A stretch of 37,954 nucleotides of DNA from a virus: positions 1 to 37,954 of the IMG/VR virus record IMGVR_UViG_3300047478_000221; one strand, written 5' to 3'. The translations under genes were made by a program, and so were the position numbers. This document shows, piece by piece, positions 23,927-30,896 of this stretch. Numbering within the stretch: the stretch's first letter is position 1; every line of letters starts with the position of its first letter. A model generated the notes under the pieces. The model was not told the DNA's origin. It searched no databases and saw only the letters and a program-made list of their open reading frames with translations.

Positions 23927-24348
23927 TATTTACCCTCTAATTTCTCAAACTCTGCGTCAAAGTTGTCGACGATATTTCTTGCACATTTTATAGTATCAGC
24001 AAAAGTTTTAAATAAGTTATTGCTGTCATGAATCCACAACTTCTCCGCAATCCTCCTAATCTCGGCTTTGCGAACAGATTCTTTAAGCTTAACCCTTTCT
24101 TCAATCTCAGCAAAATCAGCTAAAAATTTATTAGCCTTTTCGATACCGTCTTTCTCCCTCTGCGCCTCTAGCAAATCAAAGGTTTCCAAATCATCGGTTT
24201 CGAAAATGTGGACGCCGTAGAGGTTAAGATCTTCCCAATCGTCAAAACTTAGCAAAGTATATTCTCCGACATAAAATCCGTCACCAGTTATGACATTAAT
24301 CTCCATGTCGTTATCTAGGTAATTCACAATCACAATTTTATATTTCAT
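23926..24348 (-). CDS. Unknown acidic protein
   Basis: This 140-residue protein has an N-terminal beta half (KYKIVIVNYLDNDMEINVIT) and an acidic helical C-terminal half with a coiled-coil part (EERVKLKESVRKAEIRRIAEK). It overlaps the next gene by one base. No family was recognised. Confidence 0.5.
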   Translation of the reverse strand: MKYKIVIVNYLDNDMEINVITGDGFYVGEYTLLSFDDWEDLNLYGVHIFETDDLETFDLLEAQREKDGIEKANKFLADFAEIEERVKLKESVRKAEIRRIAEKLWIHDSNNLFKTFADTIKCARNIVDNFDAEFEKLEGK

Positions 24349-24349
24349 C

Positions 24350-24559
24350 TCAATTCATCCCCTTCAAATACTGCACAAACTCCATTAAATATTCTTCCGA
24401 TCTAAGTAACGCATCTCTATCAAACTCATTCCCAAAAAATGCATCATGCAAAGCAACTGAGCATTCAGAAATCTCAGCAATTTTCTCAGCTAGATCTTTG
24501 CGCTCTTTTTGCGCTTCTAAGTCTCTTAAATGCTGGTCGATGCGGTTAAGAAAGTCCAT
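24350..24559 (-). CDS. Small helical unknown protein
   Basis: This 69-residue, highly helical charged protein (LRDLEAQKERKDLAEKIAEI) overlaps the end of the mini-gene at 24546 by 14 bases. No motif was recognised. Confidence 0.45.
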   Translation of the reverse strand: MDFLNRIDQHLRDLEAQKERKDLAEKIAEISECSVALHDAFFGNEFDRDALLRSEEYLMEFVQYLKGMN

Positions 24560-24695
24560 GTTTTTCTAGCCACTTTAAAATAACAGAAAAAATTAACATG
24601 CCTATAATGATAGGGACTATTAGAGAAAATACCGTTAGAACAATTGCAGAACTGAATAAAAATATTTTCCAGACTTCTAGTAATATCTCAAACAT
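24546..24695 (-). CDS. Membrane mini-protein (49 residues)
   Basis: This short gene begins at ATG 24695-24693, sharing a base with the stop of the upstream gene (TAATG). It encodes 49 residues, almost all one hydrophobic segment (FLFSSAIVLTVFSLIVPIII then MLIFSVILKW). It fills an otherwise unexplained 135-base gap. An inner-membrane peptide is likely; function unknown. Confidence 0.6.
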   Translation of the reverse strand: MFEILLEVWKIFLFSSAIVLTVFSLIVPIIIGMLIFSVILKWLEKHGLS

Positions 24696-24892
24696 TAATG
24701 TATCTCTTCATCCCCTAGCTCATCTAAGAGCCTTTGTTGTTGTCTTAATTTGAGGCTATGTCTAAATACTCCATAGTCATAACCCCACTTAAAGCTTGCC
24801 TTAACAAGTAAGTAGATAAAACCAGAAACATATTTAAGCCCAAATTCTCTTAATCTGTTCTCTAATTCTTCTTCTAGATCTTTATCACTCAT
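24695..24892 (-). CDS. Small unknown protein
   Basis: This 65-residue protein has a Glu-rich N-terminal helix and an aromatic middle (YVSGFIYLLVKASFKWGYDYG). It may associate with membranes. Its stop is coupled to the mini-gene at 24546. No clear ribosome site is visible. Confidence 0.45.
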   Translation of the reverse strand: MSDKDLEEELENRLREFGLKYVSGFIYLLVKASFKWGYDYGVFRHSLKLRQQQRLLDELGDEEIH

Positions 24893-24934
24893 AAACTAAT
24901 TTGTCAAGTTTTTTTTTACATTATTTATTAATTA

Positions 24935-25372
24935 CTAGAATGGGATAGTATCATCTAGATCAGGCTCTCCCGAATTAGTCCATAAGCCTGGCATTGGAGG
25001 CGGTACTACCTTAGTAGCTATATCCAAAGCTTGCTGATGCGTCATCTCTTGTCTAGCCTGAGGCTTAGAAAGAAACTGTATAGTGTTAGCGATTATCTTA
25101 GTTGAATACTTCTCAACTCCATTCTTATCAGCATACTTCTCAGTCTGTATCTTACCCTCAAGATATATCTCCGAACCTTTTCTTACATAATTCAATACAT
25201 TTTCAGCAGTCTTTCCAAAGCACACGACATTATGCCACTCTGTATTTTCTACTGGCTGACTATTCCCGTCTCTTCTCTTTTCGCTAGTAGCTAAAGAAAA
25301 CCTTGCAAACTTCTCATTACCCTCTGGGTCTTTCCCTACTCTACCTAATAATATTACTTTATTTACTGACAT
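24935..25372 (-). CDS. ssb: Single-stranded DNA-binding protein
   Basis: This 145-residue protein has the bacterial SSB OB-fold. VNKVILLGRVGKDPE is near the N-terminus, followed by ARFSLATSE and TEWHNVVCFGKTAENVLNYV (about 44-63). GSEIYLEGKIQTEKY comes after these. It ends in the acidic tip DLDDTIPF that recruits partner proteins. It coats single-stranded DNA during replication and recombination. It is a short version with a 30-residue linker. AAGGAGAG lies before its ATG. The ERF annealing protein upstream is a natural partner. Confidence 0.95.
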   Translation of the reverse strand: MSVNKVILLGRVGKDPEGNEKFARFSLATSEKRRDGNSQPVENTEWHNVVCFGKTAENVLNYVRKGSEIYLEGKIQTEKYADKNGVEKYSTKIIANTIQFLSKPQARQEMTHQQALDIATKVVPPPMPGLWTNSGEPDLDDTIPF

Positions 25373-25381
25373 TTTCTCTCC

Positions 25382-25702
25382 TTAAAATATACTATCTAAA
25401 TTTGATTCATACTTTTTCTTACTTCTTACTTCACCTGTCATAGCTCTAAAATCAGATGCTTTCATAACTAGATTCGGTGTACGTCGAATTAAGATTTGTT
25501 CTCCATTACTTCCAGTTTTTCGTTTCCAAGCATTAGGGTTCTGAATACCCCAAACATTACCCTTGCTATCAACTGCAAGGTACTCTATCTCTCGCTCTCT
25601 CATTGCCCAAGCATCCCAATCTGCACCAGCAGGACAATTTGGAGCTTCTGAAGCTAACGGCATGTGTGGAAACGCTACTTTTAAATTCTCTTTATTGCTC
25701 AT
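25382..25702 (-). CDS. Unknown phage protein next to SSB
   Basis: This 106-residue protein includes SEAPNCPAGADWDAWAMRER and IEYLAVDSKGNVWGIQN. No family was recognised. Its first 15 bases (coding MSNKE) are the same as those of the next upstream gene (25905), perhaps a local duplication. It lies between the replication initiator and SSB, so a replication role is possible. Confidence 0.5.
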   Translation of the reverse strand: MSNKENLKVAFPHMPLASEAPNCPAGADWDAWAMREREIEYLAVDSKGNVWGIQNPNAWKRKTGSNGEQILIRRTPNLVMKASDFRAMTGEVRSKKKYESNLDSIF

Positions 25703-25704
25703 TT

Positions 25705-25905
25705 TTACATCTCCCCTAATAGTTCATCTAATAGTATATTTATTATTAAAATAGTATCTAATTCCTTTATTTGAGATTTATACATCTGCTCAATAAAAGC
25801 TTTATCAGGAATTAAGTTCTTCTCAATCTCTTCCTTGCTAATCGTTATAGTCCCGACTAATGATTTCCAGTTATACTCAGGATTTGGTTCTTCTTTATTG
25901 CTCAT
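25705..25905 (-). CDS. Small unknown protein
   Basis: This 66-residue acidic protein (MSNKEEPNPEYNW) has a helical C-terminus. The first codons match those of the gene at 25382-25702. Its start overlaps the upstream gene by 11 bases. No family was recognised. Confidence 0.45.
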   Translation of the reverse strand: MSNKEEPNPEYNWKSLVGTITISKEEIEKNLIPDKAFIEQMYKSQIKELDTILIINILLDELLGEM

Positions 25906-26170
25906 CTTCGTCTATCTCCCATTCAATTGCCTTCCAATACTTGTATCTCCAATCCCATGTATCAGGTTCAAAATCTCTATCTCTAGTCGCTACACTCTTA
26001 AGCAGTTCTTTCTCGCCATCCCCCCATGTAGTCAGCAACGTGGGGATACTTGATAGTCCATCGTTTCCATCTAGATTTGTATATCCAGAGTAGACATGAA
26101 AAGATTCGTCCCAAATTGCAGAATATTCTTCAACCGTTATTGGTTTCCATTTTGTTGCATATATGCTCAT
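25895..26170 (-). CDS. Small Trp-rich unknown protein
   Basis: This 91-residue protein is rich in Trp and acidic residues (EPDTWDWRYKYWKAIEWEID near the C-terminus). It directly follows the replication initiator with an ATGA-type overlap at its start. Function is unknown; a replication accessory role is possible from position. Confidence 0.5.
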   Translation of the reverse strand: MSIYATKWKPITVEEYSAIWDESFHVYSGYTNLDGNDGLSSIPTLLTTWGDGEKELLKSVATRDRDFEPDTWDWRYKYWKAIEWEIDEDEQ

Positions 26171-26997
26171 TTTCCTTTTCCTTTCATAAAATTAACCTGA
26201 TTTTCAATCTTAACTTCTGCCAGCTCAATACTTAAAACTCTTTCCATTGCCCAGCCCTGAATTGCTGAAACAGCGTTTATATATTTCTCAGGCTTACCCT
26301 CAAGCAACTGCTGTTCACACCATGACTGCGTAATATCAAGAACTGCTTTTAAGCTAATACCCTTTGCTTGGCATGTCTCGATAGCTTGTTCTAAATCTCG
26401 CTCAGAAAGCCACATAAGGGGATATTTTACCATAGGGCGTCTACTTAGTAAGACCCACCTATTATCTTGCTCTATAGAGGCGTCTAGAGGCTTTAATGCC
26501 TTATCTAGTACCTCTTGCACCTTGGGATCTCGTTTAACTTCTTCAACAACCTTTTTCTCTTGTTTTTTTTCTTCTTCTAAAAAAAACTTATTATTTATAT
26601 TATTATTTAGATTGTTATTATGTACGACATCCTTGTCGTGGGGGTACGACATCCTTGTCGTGGGGGTGGAGACATCCTTGTCGTGGGGTACGACATTTTT
26701 GTCTATAGCACTTGGTTTCATTAAAAGCGTTACGACAGTTAGGATTCTTTGCTCCTTAACTTCAGTAGAGGTTATTAGTTTGGCAGCAACTAGGTCTGAG
26801 ACAGCTCTTGATACTGATCTAGCATCAACTCCTATAGCCTCACCTATGGTTTTATTAGTAGCAAAACATTGCTTACCATTAAAATTAAAACCATGTATGA
26901 TGCCATATAACAACTTAGACGTTTGAGATAAAGACTTATCGCTCAATACACTAGCTGGTATCATGCCTGACATAATTTTAGTTTGAGTTTCTTCCAT
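26167..26997 (-). CDS. Replication initiator protein with internal origin iterons
   Basis: This 276-residue protein has an N-terminal winged-helix DNA-binding domain. It comprises SLSQTSKLLYGIIHGF, then FATNKTIGEAIGVDARSVSR and a recognition-like AVSDLVAAKLI, about 20-80. A repeat-coded linker follows, containing two copies of PHDKDV, then an Asn-rich hinge and a charged helical C-terminal domain. The design (HTH_36-like head, linker carrying the origin, C-terminal partner domain) matches lambda O-like initiators. Four iterons lie within the gene at 26624-26703. AGGAG stands 8 bases upstream of its ATG. It probably opens the origin and loads the host helicase; no phage helicase is seen. Confidence 0.75.
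   Translation of the reverse strand: MEETQTKIMSGMIPASVLSDKSLSQTSKLLYGIIHGFNFNGKQCFATNKTIGEAIGVDARSVSRAVSDLVAAKLITSTEVKEQRILTVVTLLMKPSAIDKNVVPHDKDVSTPTTRMSYPHDKDVVHNNNLNNNINNKFFLEEEKKQEKKVVEEVKRDPKVQEVLDKALKPLDASIEQDNRWVLLSRRPMVKYPLMWLSERDLEQAIETCQAKGISLKAVLDITQSWCEQQLLEGKPEKYINAVSAIQGWAMERVLSIELAEVKIENQVNFMKGKGK
26624..26703. repeat. Iterons within the replication initiator gene (probable origin)
   Basis: Four copies of ACGACATCCTTGTCGT-like sequence start at 26624, 26646, 26669 and 26690 (spacing 22, 23 and 21). The first two are exact, the third begins GAGACA and the fourth reads ACGACATTTTTGTC. Each full copy is an inverted repeat (ACGACA/TGTCGT) with a 4-base centre. The roughly two-turn spacing puts the sites on one face of the helix. 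An AT-rich stretch lies beside them (26566-26620), as in lambda-like origins. Confidence 0.75.
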
Positions 26998-27042
26998 GCT
27001 TAAAGCTCCTATATATGTTCAAATGTACTAATATTAGAGCAA

Positions 27043-27276
27043 TTAAGAGTTTATAGCAATCTCTTTTTGCTTTGCAGTTATATAGCCTAGTTTAGCAAGT
27101 CGTTTTAACTCCATGTATGCTGAAGTAGCAGAGACCCCTATCTCTTTAGCTAACTCCCGATGACTAAGATTTGTTTTTTCGTTGAGTGATAAATAATACA
27201 GAATCTTAAAGCCAGTAGCGTTACCACCTTCAAGCATGTACCTGACATAACTTTGTAGTTCTAGTTCTTTGTGCAT
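27043..27276 (-). CDS. Small winged-helix regulator
   Basis: This 77-residue protein has a helix-turn-helix (LSHRELAKEIGVSATSAYMEL, in two parts around residues 37-57). It is followed by KRLAKLGYITAKQKEIA, a MarR/GntR-like winged-helix shape. A DNA-binding regulator of early genes is likely. The gene starts right after a minus-strand terminator and lacks a clear ribosome site; an internal Met at residue 14 is an alternative start. Confidence 0.65.
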   Translation of the reverse strand: MHKELELQSYVRYMLEGGNATGFKILYYLSLNEKTNLSHRELAKEIGVSATSAYMELKRLAKLGYITAKQKEIAINS

Positions 27277-27288
27277 ATGTTTGTTTTG

Positions 27289-27317
27289 AAAAAAGGGCTA
27301 GCTAAATGAACTAGCCC
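27289..27317 (-). terminator. Minus-strand terminator inside the early operon
   Basis: Reading leftward, GGGCTAG (27317-27311) pairs with CTAGCCC (27301-27295), and six T follow (27294-27289). It stands between the gene at 27364 and the winged-helix and replication genes, which lack an obvious promoter. Read-through or antitermination would be needed for full expression. Confidence 0.8.
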
Positions 27318-27363
27318 AAAGGATAATAATTTAATGTTCGGATTACTGTATAAATATTATATA

Positions 27364-27699
27364 CTAGTAGTCGTACATGTCAATATATTTTTTACGTTTG
27401 TTGTAATTATAATTAGGGTCAAAGTACTCAGGATAACTATCAGCTAACATCTGTTGCTTTAATACTCTTGATGTACTGCTCTCGTATCCAGTTGTATAGC
27501 TATTCTGAATTTGTTCTCTCATACTCCAGTAGAAAGGATCTTCTAGTTGTTCAGCATCATCTTCCCTAGCTTGCTCTAGTGCTTCAACTTTCTGTTGAAG
27601 CTTTTCAAACTCATCTGCCTTACAGCAATAGGCTACAAAAATAGTAAAGATTATAATCGTAACTAAGTATATTCCATAGCCCAACTCTCTTTTATTCAT
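27364..27699 (-). CDS. Membrane-anchored coiled-coil protein
   Basis: The start at 27699 (111 residues, with GGAGG upstream) is preferred over an earlier ATG at 27750. The protein has one N-terminal membrane span (YGIYLVTIIIFTIFVAYCC), a coiled-coil stretch (EFEKLQQKVEALEQARED) and a Tyr-rich tail. The topology resembles inner-membrane spanin-like proteins, though it lies in the early operon. No family was recognised. Confidence 0.55.
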   Translation of the reverse strand: MNKRELGYGIYLVTIIIFTIFVAYCCKADEFEKLQQKVEALEQAREDDAEQLEDPFYWSMREQIQNSYTTGYESSTSRVLKQQMLADSYPEYFDPNYNYNKRKKYIDMYDY

Positions 27700-27700
27700 C

Positions 27701-27883
27701 TTAGTCAATGCCTCCTTGTTTAACATAAAAAATTTCATCTTGTAGTGCATGAGTGCGACTATCTATTTTGTCTTCTAATCGATCTAATTGTTTGTTAATA
27801 TCTTTCTCAGTTTTCACTATTATTAAAATTATAACTAGATTGTTTAATATTAAGCATATGAATAAAAAAATATCTACACTCAT
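27701..27883 (-). CDS. Small membrane-anchored protein
   Basis: This 60-residue protein has an N-terminal membrane span (IFLFICLILNNLVIILIIVK) and a charged helical tail (DINKQLDRLEDKIDSRTHAL). It pairs with the next gene, which has the same design. It starts at an ATGA overlap with the 44-residue gene upstream. Function is unknown. Confidence 0.5.
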   Translation of the reverse strand: MSVDIFLFICLILNNLVIILIIVKTEKDINKQLDRLEDKIDSRTHALQDEIFYVKQGGID

Positions 27884-28014
27884 CTTGTTTGTCCTTTTTT
27901 CTTTTTCTTTTCTAAACTTCTAAGCAAAACAAGTTCTCTTTTTAGCTGACGAATTTCAGCTAGCGAAATCTTACTTGGCTCCATTAATTTTCTTTCAATG
28001 TCTTTAATTGTCAT
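27880..28014 (-). CDS. Small basic mini-protein (44 residues)
   Basis: This short gene begins at an ATGA overlap with the upstream stop (28014-28012) and ends in an ATGA overlap with the next start. It encodes 44 residues with a helical middle (SLAEIRQLKRELVLLRSLEK) and a Lys-rich tail. It exactly fills a gap between two genes, and both overlaps support it. Function is unknown. Confidence 0.6.
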   Translation of the reverse strand: MTIKDIERKLMEPSKISLAEIRQLKRELVLLRSLEKKKKKGQTR

Positions 28015-28313
28015 ATGCCCTCATGATAAAGGTTACACTGCATTAACCATGCCTTCATAGCATCTAGTAATTGTTTATTATTTTCCATTAATTCACCACG
28101 TATATAAACATCCCCATTACCACAAAGCTTAATAACTTCCCTCCCTGCATGGAAGCTTATATTATTAGTTGGTTCTGTAAAGGTCTGGATAAAAGGTTTC
28201 CCGACGATGCCTAATCTCTCAGAGATATACCGATCCCCCTGAGTTTCATTACAACCACCACCGCCGCTAAGCTCTAAAGTAAAAGCACCTTCTATTTTCT
28301 TTTCTTCTGTCAT
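28011..28313 (-). CDS. Conserved small phage protein
   Basis: This 100-residue protein has a Gly-rich early part (LELSGGGGCNETQGD). A C-terminal VIKLCGNGDVYIRGELMENN is followed by a helix. 'Ixl..nGdvyv.G.....n' endings occur in many phage proteins of unknown function. It overlaps the transglycosylase gene by 4 bases. Confidence 0.55.
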   Translation of the reverse strand: MTEEKKIEGAFTLELSGGGGCNETQGDRYISERLGIVGKPFIQTFTEPTNNISFHAGREVIKLCGNGDVYIRGELMENNKQLLDAMKAWLMQCNLYHEGI

Positions 28314-28732
28314 AAATACTCCTTTGAATGTTTTAAAACTCTATGTGCATAAGCTATACATACAGGCTTATGATGCCCTCTACTGCCTCCATTATACTTA
28401 GCTAATGCTTCTGTGATACTGCCACTCTCTACATAAAGCTTTCTTAAATAGCTAAATCCACAATCTAAATTAATATCATCATCTAGTAGATCACTATCAG
28501 CTACTAGTTTACATCTTTCACGATGATATTTTGGATATACTTGAGTAAGTCCAATCTCCCCCACTGACCCCCTAGCATTAGAATTAAACTGGCTTTCTTC
28601 TTTAACTAATCCTAGTGCTAAGTGCTCTTGGATCTGGTGCTTCCTGGCATAATACTTAATCTTTTCTAGTTGCAGATCGTATTGTCTACATGAGATTAAA
28701 GAAATTGCTGTTAATATTATTAATTTTTTCAT
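28310..28732 (-). CDS. Lipoprotein lytic transglycosylase (SLT)
   Basis: This 140-residue enzyme has a short lipoprotein signal (LTAISLISC, Cys15) and an SLT domain. The catalytic Glu lies in LVKEESQFN (about 43-51). ARGSVGEIGLTQVYPKYH follows, and the ALAKYNGGS signature is near 109-117. It should cut the glycan strand to a 1,6-anhydro end in the periplasm. It is in the early operon, away from the late lysozyme, so it may remodel the wall during infection rather than serve lysis (inference). The start overlaps the upstream stop. Confidence 0.85.
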   Translation of the reverse strand: MKKLIILTAISLISCRQYDLQLEKIKYYARKHQIQEHLALGLVKEESQFNSNARGSVGEIGLTQVYPKYHRERCKLVADSDLLDDDINLDCGFSYLRKLYVESGSITEALAKYNGGSRGHHKPVCIAYAHRVLKHSKEYL

Positions 28733-29001
28733 ATCAACTCATCTCTAACTTTTTTAAAGTTATATTCATTATATCCTTGTGCACCGCAACCTATTAATGG
28801 ATAGCGAGTGATTAATTTATTCTCGCATTCAGTGCATATATGCATACTTTGTCCGCTCAAATAAGGCTTCACACTCCTACCTTCATTTTGTTCCGTAGTA
28901 AAGACTACCTGTATAATTCTAGGTTTAATGTCATACTTAGCCCCACAGGGAATTATTTCCTTACAAATATCACATGTGTATTTTGTTTCTATGACTTTCA
29001 T
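28729..29001 (-). CDS. Small zinc-ribbon-like protein
   Basis: The start at 29001 gives 90 residues. CDIC (about residues 9-12) and CTEC (about 60-63) form a likely four-Cys zinc site. A longer frame from 29079 would run through a structured non-coding element and is less likely. Its function is unknown; zinc ribbons usually bind nucleic acid or protein partners. Confidence 0.55.
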   Translation of the reverse strand: MKVIETKYTCDICKEIIPCGAKYDIKPRIIQVVFTTEQNEGRSVKPYLSGQSMHICTECENKLITRYPLIGCGAQGYNEYNFKKVRDELI

Positions 29002-29020
29002 ATTAATCCATTTTAAAAAG

Positions 29021-29102
29021 TGCCTCGATATGCGGTAAGAGCGAAAGAGATATTCGCACAGGTCGTATACCCTCCACAAATATCCAAACTACACTCGAGG
29101 CA
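29021..29102 (-). ncRNA. Structured RNA element with an 8-bp closing stem
   Basis: In a gap between genes, TGCCTCGA (29021-29028) is the exact complement of TCGAGGCA (29095-29102). Inside lies a 5-bp hairpin with a 7-base loop (GCGAA 29041-29045 with TTCGC 29053-29057). Reading leftward, the outer stem is followed by CTTTTT. The 82-base size and enclosed stem recall a tRNA, but the T arm and U33 are absent. It could be a structured leader or a large terminator-like hairpin. Confidence 0.4.
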
Positions 29103-29107
29103 TAAAA

Positions 29108-29716
29108 TTAAGCCTTTAAAATAGCTAGAAGTTTACTATCAGAACTAATTGCCCCAGCAATAGCCTTTGTAATATTCTGCATAGCTGTCTTGTTAACTTC
29201 ATCAGATAAATCTTTCTTGAATTGGTTAATAGCGTCTTTTGACATTGCCTCAATATCCTTAGATAGAAGATCTTTGACTGCTACCTGGGCTAGGGCGTTC
29301 ACTTGTTCTTTATTATAAAAGCTGTTTAACTTCTCTTGGTATTCCTTAAAGATAATTTCTTTAATCTCTAGCCTTTTTTCCTTCCAGCCAACTTCAGCGA
29401 CAACAACCTGTGAACTAATGACATCTAAGAAAATGCTTTTTAATTCAACCTTTGCCATCTCCTTAATTAATTTACCGCATTCAATTTCAACTAACTTACG
29501 CATAGCTGCCATTATCTCACCACGCATAGTTCTTGCTATATCTATTCCTATGTTTGCCAATATTTCTTTTAACATATCGTTTGAAACGTCAAAAAAACTG
29601 CCTAACTTTTTAATTGACTCGCTTATCAAGTTATCTTTAAGTTGAGCATCGGCAGAAGCTTGTTCTTGTGCCTCTAATTCTTTTTGTTCTTCCTCATATT
29701 CCCAGTCCATATTCAT
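29108..29716 (-). CDS. Unknown helical protein
   Basis: This 202-residue protein is almost all helix, with an acidic N-terminus (EYEEEQKELEAQEQASADAQ) and amphipathic helices to the C-terminus. A Ser/Ala/Ile end (ITKAIAGAISSDSKLLAIL) closes it. No family was recognised. A small hairpin (29727-29742) lies just upstream. Confidence 0.5.
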   Translation of the reverse strand: MNMDWEYEEEQKELEAQEQASADAQLKDNLISESIKKLGSFFDVSNDMLKEILANIGIDIARTMRGEIMAAMRKLVEIECGKLIKEMAKVELKSIFLDVISSQVVVAEVGWKEKRLEIKEIIFKEYQEKLNSFYNKEQVNALAQVAVKDLLSKDIEAMSKDAINQFKKDLSDEVNKTAMQNITKAIAGAISSDSKLLAILKA

Positions 29717-29748
29717 CCTTTAAAATGCCCTAATTAAAGGGCGGTTAA

Positions 29749-29829
29749 TTACATTAAACAAGCTATTACAGGACAGAGCATTAATCCAAATGCCAAGCCT
29801 GATATAGCTACAAATAATACTATATCCAT
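29749..29829 (-). CDS. Hydrophobic mini-peptide (26 residues)
   Basis: ATG 29829-29827 follows GAGGT four bases upstream, which lies in the last codons of the previous mini-gene. It encodes 26 residues, mostly one hydrophobic segment (IVLFVAISGLAFGLMLC). It fills part of a 224-base gap with no longer gene. A membrane peptide is likely. Confidence 0.45.
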   Translation of the reverse strand: MDIVLFVAISGLAFGLMLCPVIACLM

Positions 29830-29830
29830 A

Positions 29831-29941
29831 TTACCTCACTAGCAAAGCCATAAAGTTAGGCAAGTGGCATGCCCCCACGAGGAACGCATAAAAGCCTAGA
29901 CTAGCAAAAAATCCAAGGACGTAATTGCATAGTATTCTCAT
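29831..29941 (-). CDS. Hydrophobic mini-peptide (36 residues)
   Basis: This starts at a TAATG overlap with the previous gene's stop and encodes 36 residues with one membrane segment (YVLGFFASLGFYAFLVGAC). Its last codons supply the ribosome site of the next mini-gene (TGAGGTAAT). The tandem placement suggests translational coupling. Confidence 0.5.
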   Translation of the reverse strand: MRILCNYVLGFFASLGFYAFLVGACHLPNFMALLVR

Positions 29942-30294
29942 TATTGCCCCCTTTTACCGAAAAGACTCTCCATCCAAGTCAAGCGATTAGTATCGTTTTC
30001 TCTTGCTTGCCAGTAACTTGACTTCTCATTAGCTGGGTTTTTAGTCTCTGCTATAACTCCAGTTGCAAAGTCTGCATTCATCTTACAGCCGTTCCCCTGA
30101 CAGAACGAAGCATTAAAGCCACTGCAACTCATACAACTAACTACAATTAAGCCCCCTAGAGCCATTACAAGGCGTTTAATCCCTGCATGTTCCTTAAGTG
30201 TCAATGGTTCTCTTTTCTCTGCTTTATTAAGTGCTATCTTTAATCTATTGCTAGCTATAATAGCACTCTTTTTGTTTCCCTTTTTCATTTTCAT
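29941..30294 (-). CDS. Possible lipoprotein or membrane protein
   Basis: This 117-residue frame has a basic first half. A short hydrophobic segment follows with VVSCMSCSGF, a lipobox-like site, about residue 53. Starting at the Met of MALGGLIVVSC would make a normal short lipoprotein signal, with a polar tail. Function is unknown. Confidence 0.45.
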   Translation of the reverse strand: MKMKKGNKKSAIIASNRLKIALNKAEKREPLTLKEHAGIKRLVMALGGLIVVSCMSCSGFNASFCQGNGCKMNADFATGVIAETKNPANEKSSYWQARENDTNRLTWMESLFGKRGQ

Positions 30295-30361
30295 CTATCC
30301 TTTTTTATTGCTGATTAATTCCAGCTTTAAACTTATCGTACAACCTATTTCTAAACTTTAG

Positions 30362-30883
30362 TTATTTCACCTGTAAATTTTGTTTTTTCTGAATGTAAGC
30401 ATTTTCTACAGTGCCACCTTCTTTGATATATTTTTTCATATCCTCTTTGCTAAGTGTCTTAGTAACTTTAGATCTATAGAACGTGTCAGGGTATTGCCAA
30501 GTCTTATCTGTTACAAGCTCCTTAGAGGCTCGCCACGAGAAGCTTACCACTCCGTTAGAGTACTTAGTGCCCTCACCTATAATTTGCCCTATAAGTGATT
30601 TTAAGCCCTCTAGTGTTCTTTCGTTCTTTGCCTTTCTTTGCTTTAGTTTCGTAATACCATTTTCAAAGATTTTGATTTCAGCATCTATACATTCGTCTAA
30701 GTGCATCCTATTTTTAATTGACTTGTAAAAACCTGTCAGTATTCTATCTTTCTGTGATTCAAGTTCGTTTAATCTTGCTAGTGCATCGTCAGGCAACACG
30801 CCACCGTTATTATCTGCATAATCTTCAAGGTATTGCTCTAAGTCCTGCAACTCTGTTATTATCTCATACAATTTCATTTTCAT
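30362..30883 (-). CDS. Gp157-family protein
   Basis: This 173-residue protein has the Gp157 pattern: a long helical N-terminal half, then KTWQYPDTFYRSKVTKTLSK and a KKYIKEGGTVENAYIQ end. Gp157-like proteins accompany phage recombinases and have been linked to resistance to phages in Streptococcus; the molecular role is not settled. It lies right after the ERF gene, a common pairing. A 12-bp hairpin stands before its ribosome site. Confidence 0.8.
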   Translation of the reverse strand: MKMKLYEIITELQDLEQYLEDYADNNGGVLPDDALARLNELESQKDRILTGFYKSIKNRMHLDECIDAEIKIFENGITKLKQRKAKNERTLEGLKSLIGQIIGEGTKYSNGVVSFSWRASKELVTDKTWQYPDTFYRSKVTKTLSKEDMKKYIKEGGTVENAYIQKKQNLQVK

Positions 30884-30896
30884 TCATCCTTTTTTG

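Noticed and set aside
26624-26703. CRISPR array
   Set aside because: Repeats are short, palindromic, spaced 21-23 bp with almost no spacer, and lie within a coding gene; iterons fit better.
26522-26926. 134-residue plus-strand ORF
   Set aside because: It is the complement of the replication initiator; composition is low-complexity Ser/Leu with no motif.
27318-27363. Leftward promoter before the terminator
   Set aside because: AT-rich sequence gives only weak matches without a convincing -35 and -10 pair.
29021-29102. tRNA gene
   Set aside because: Size and acceptor-like stem fit, but no T arm with TTCGA, no U8 or U33 and no proper D stem on either strand.
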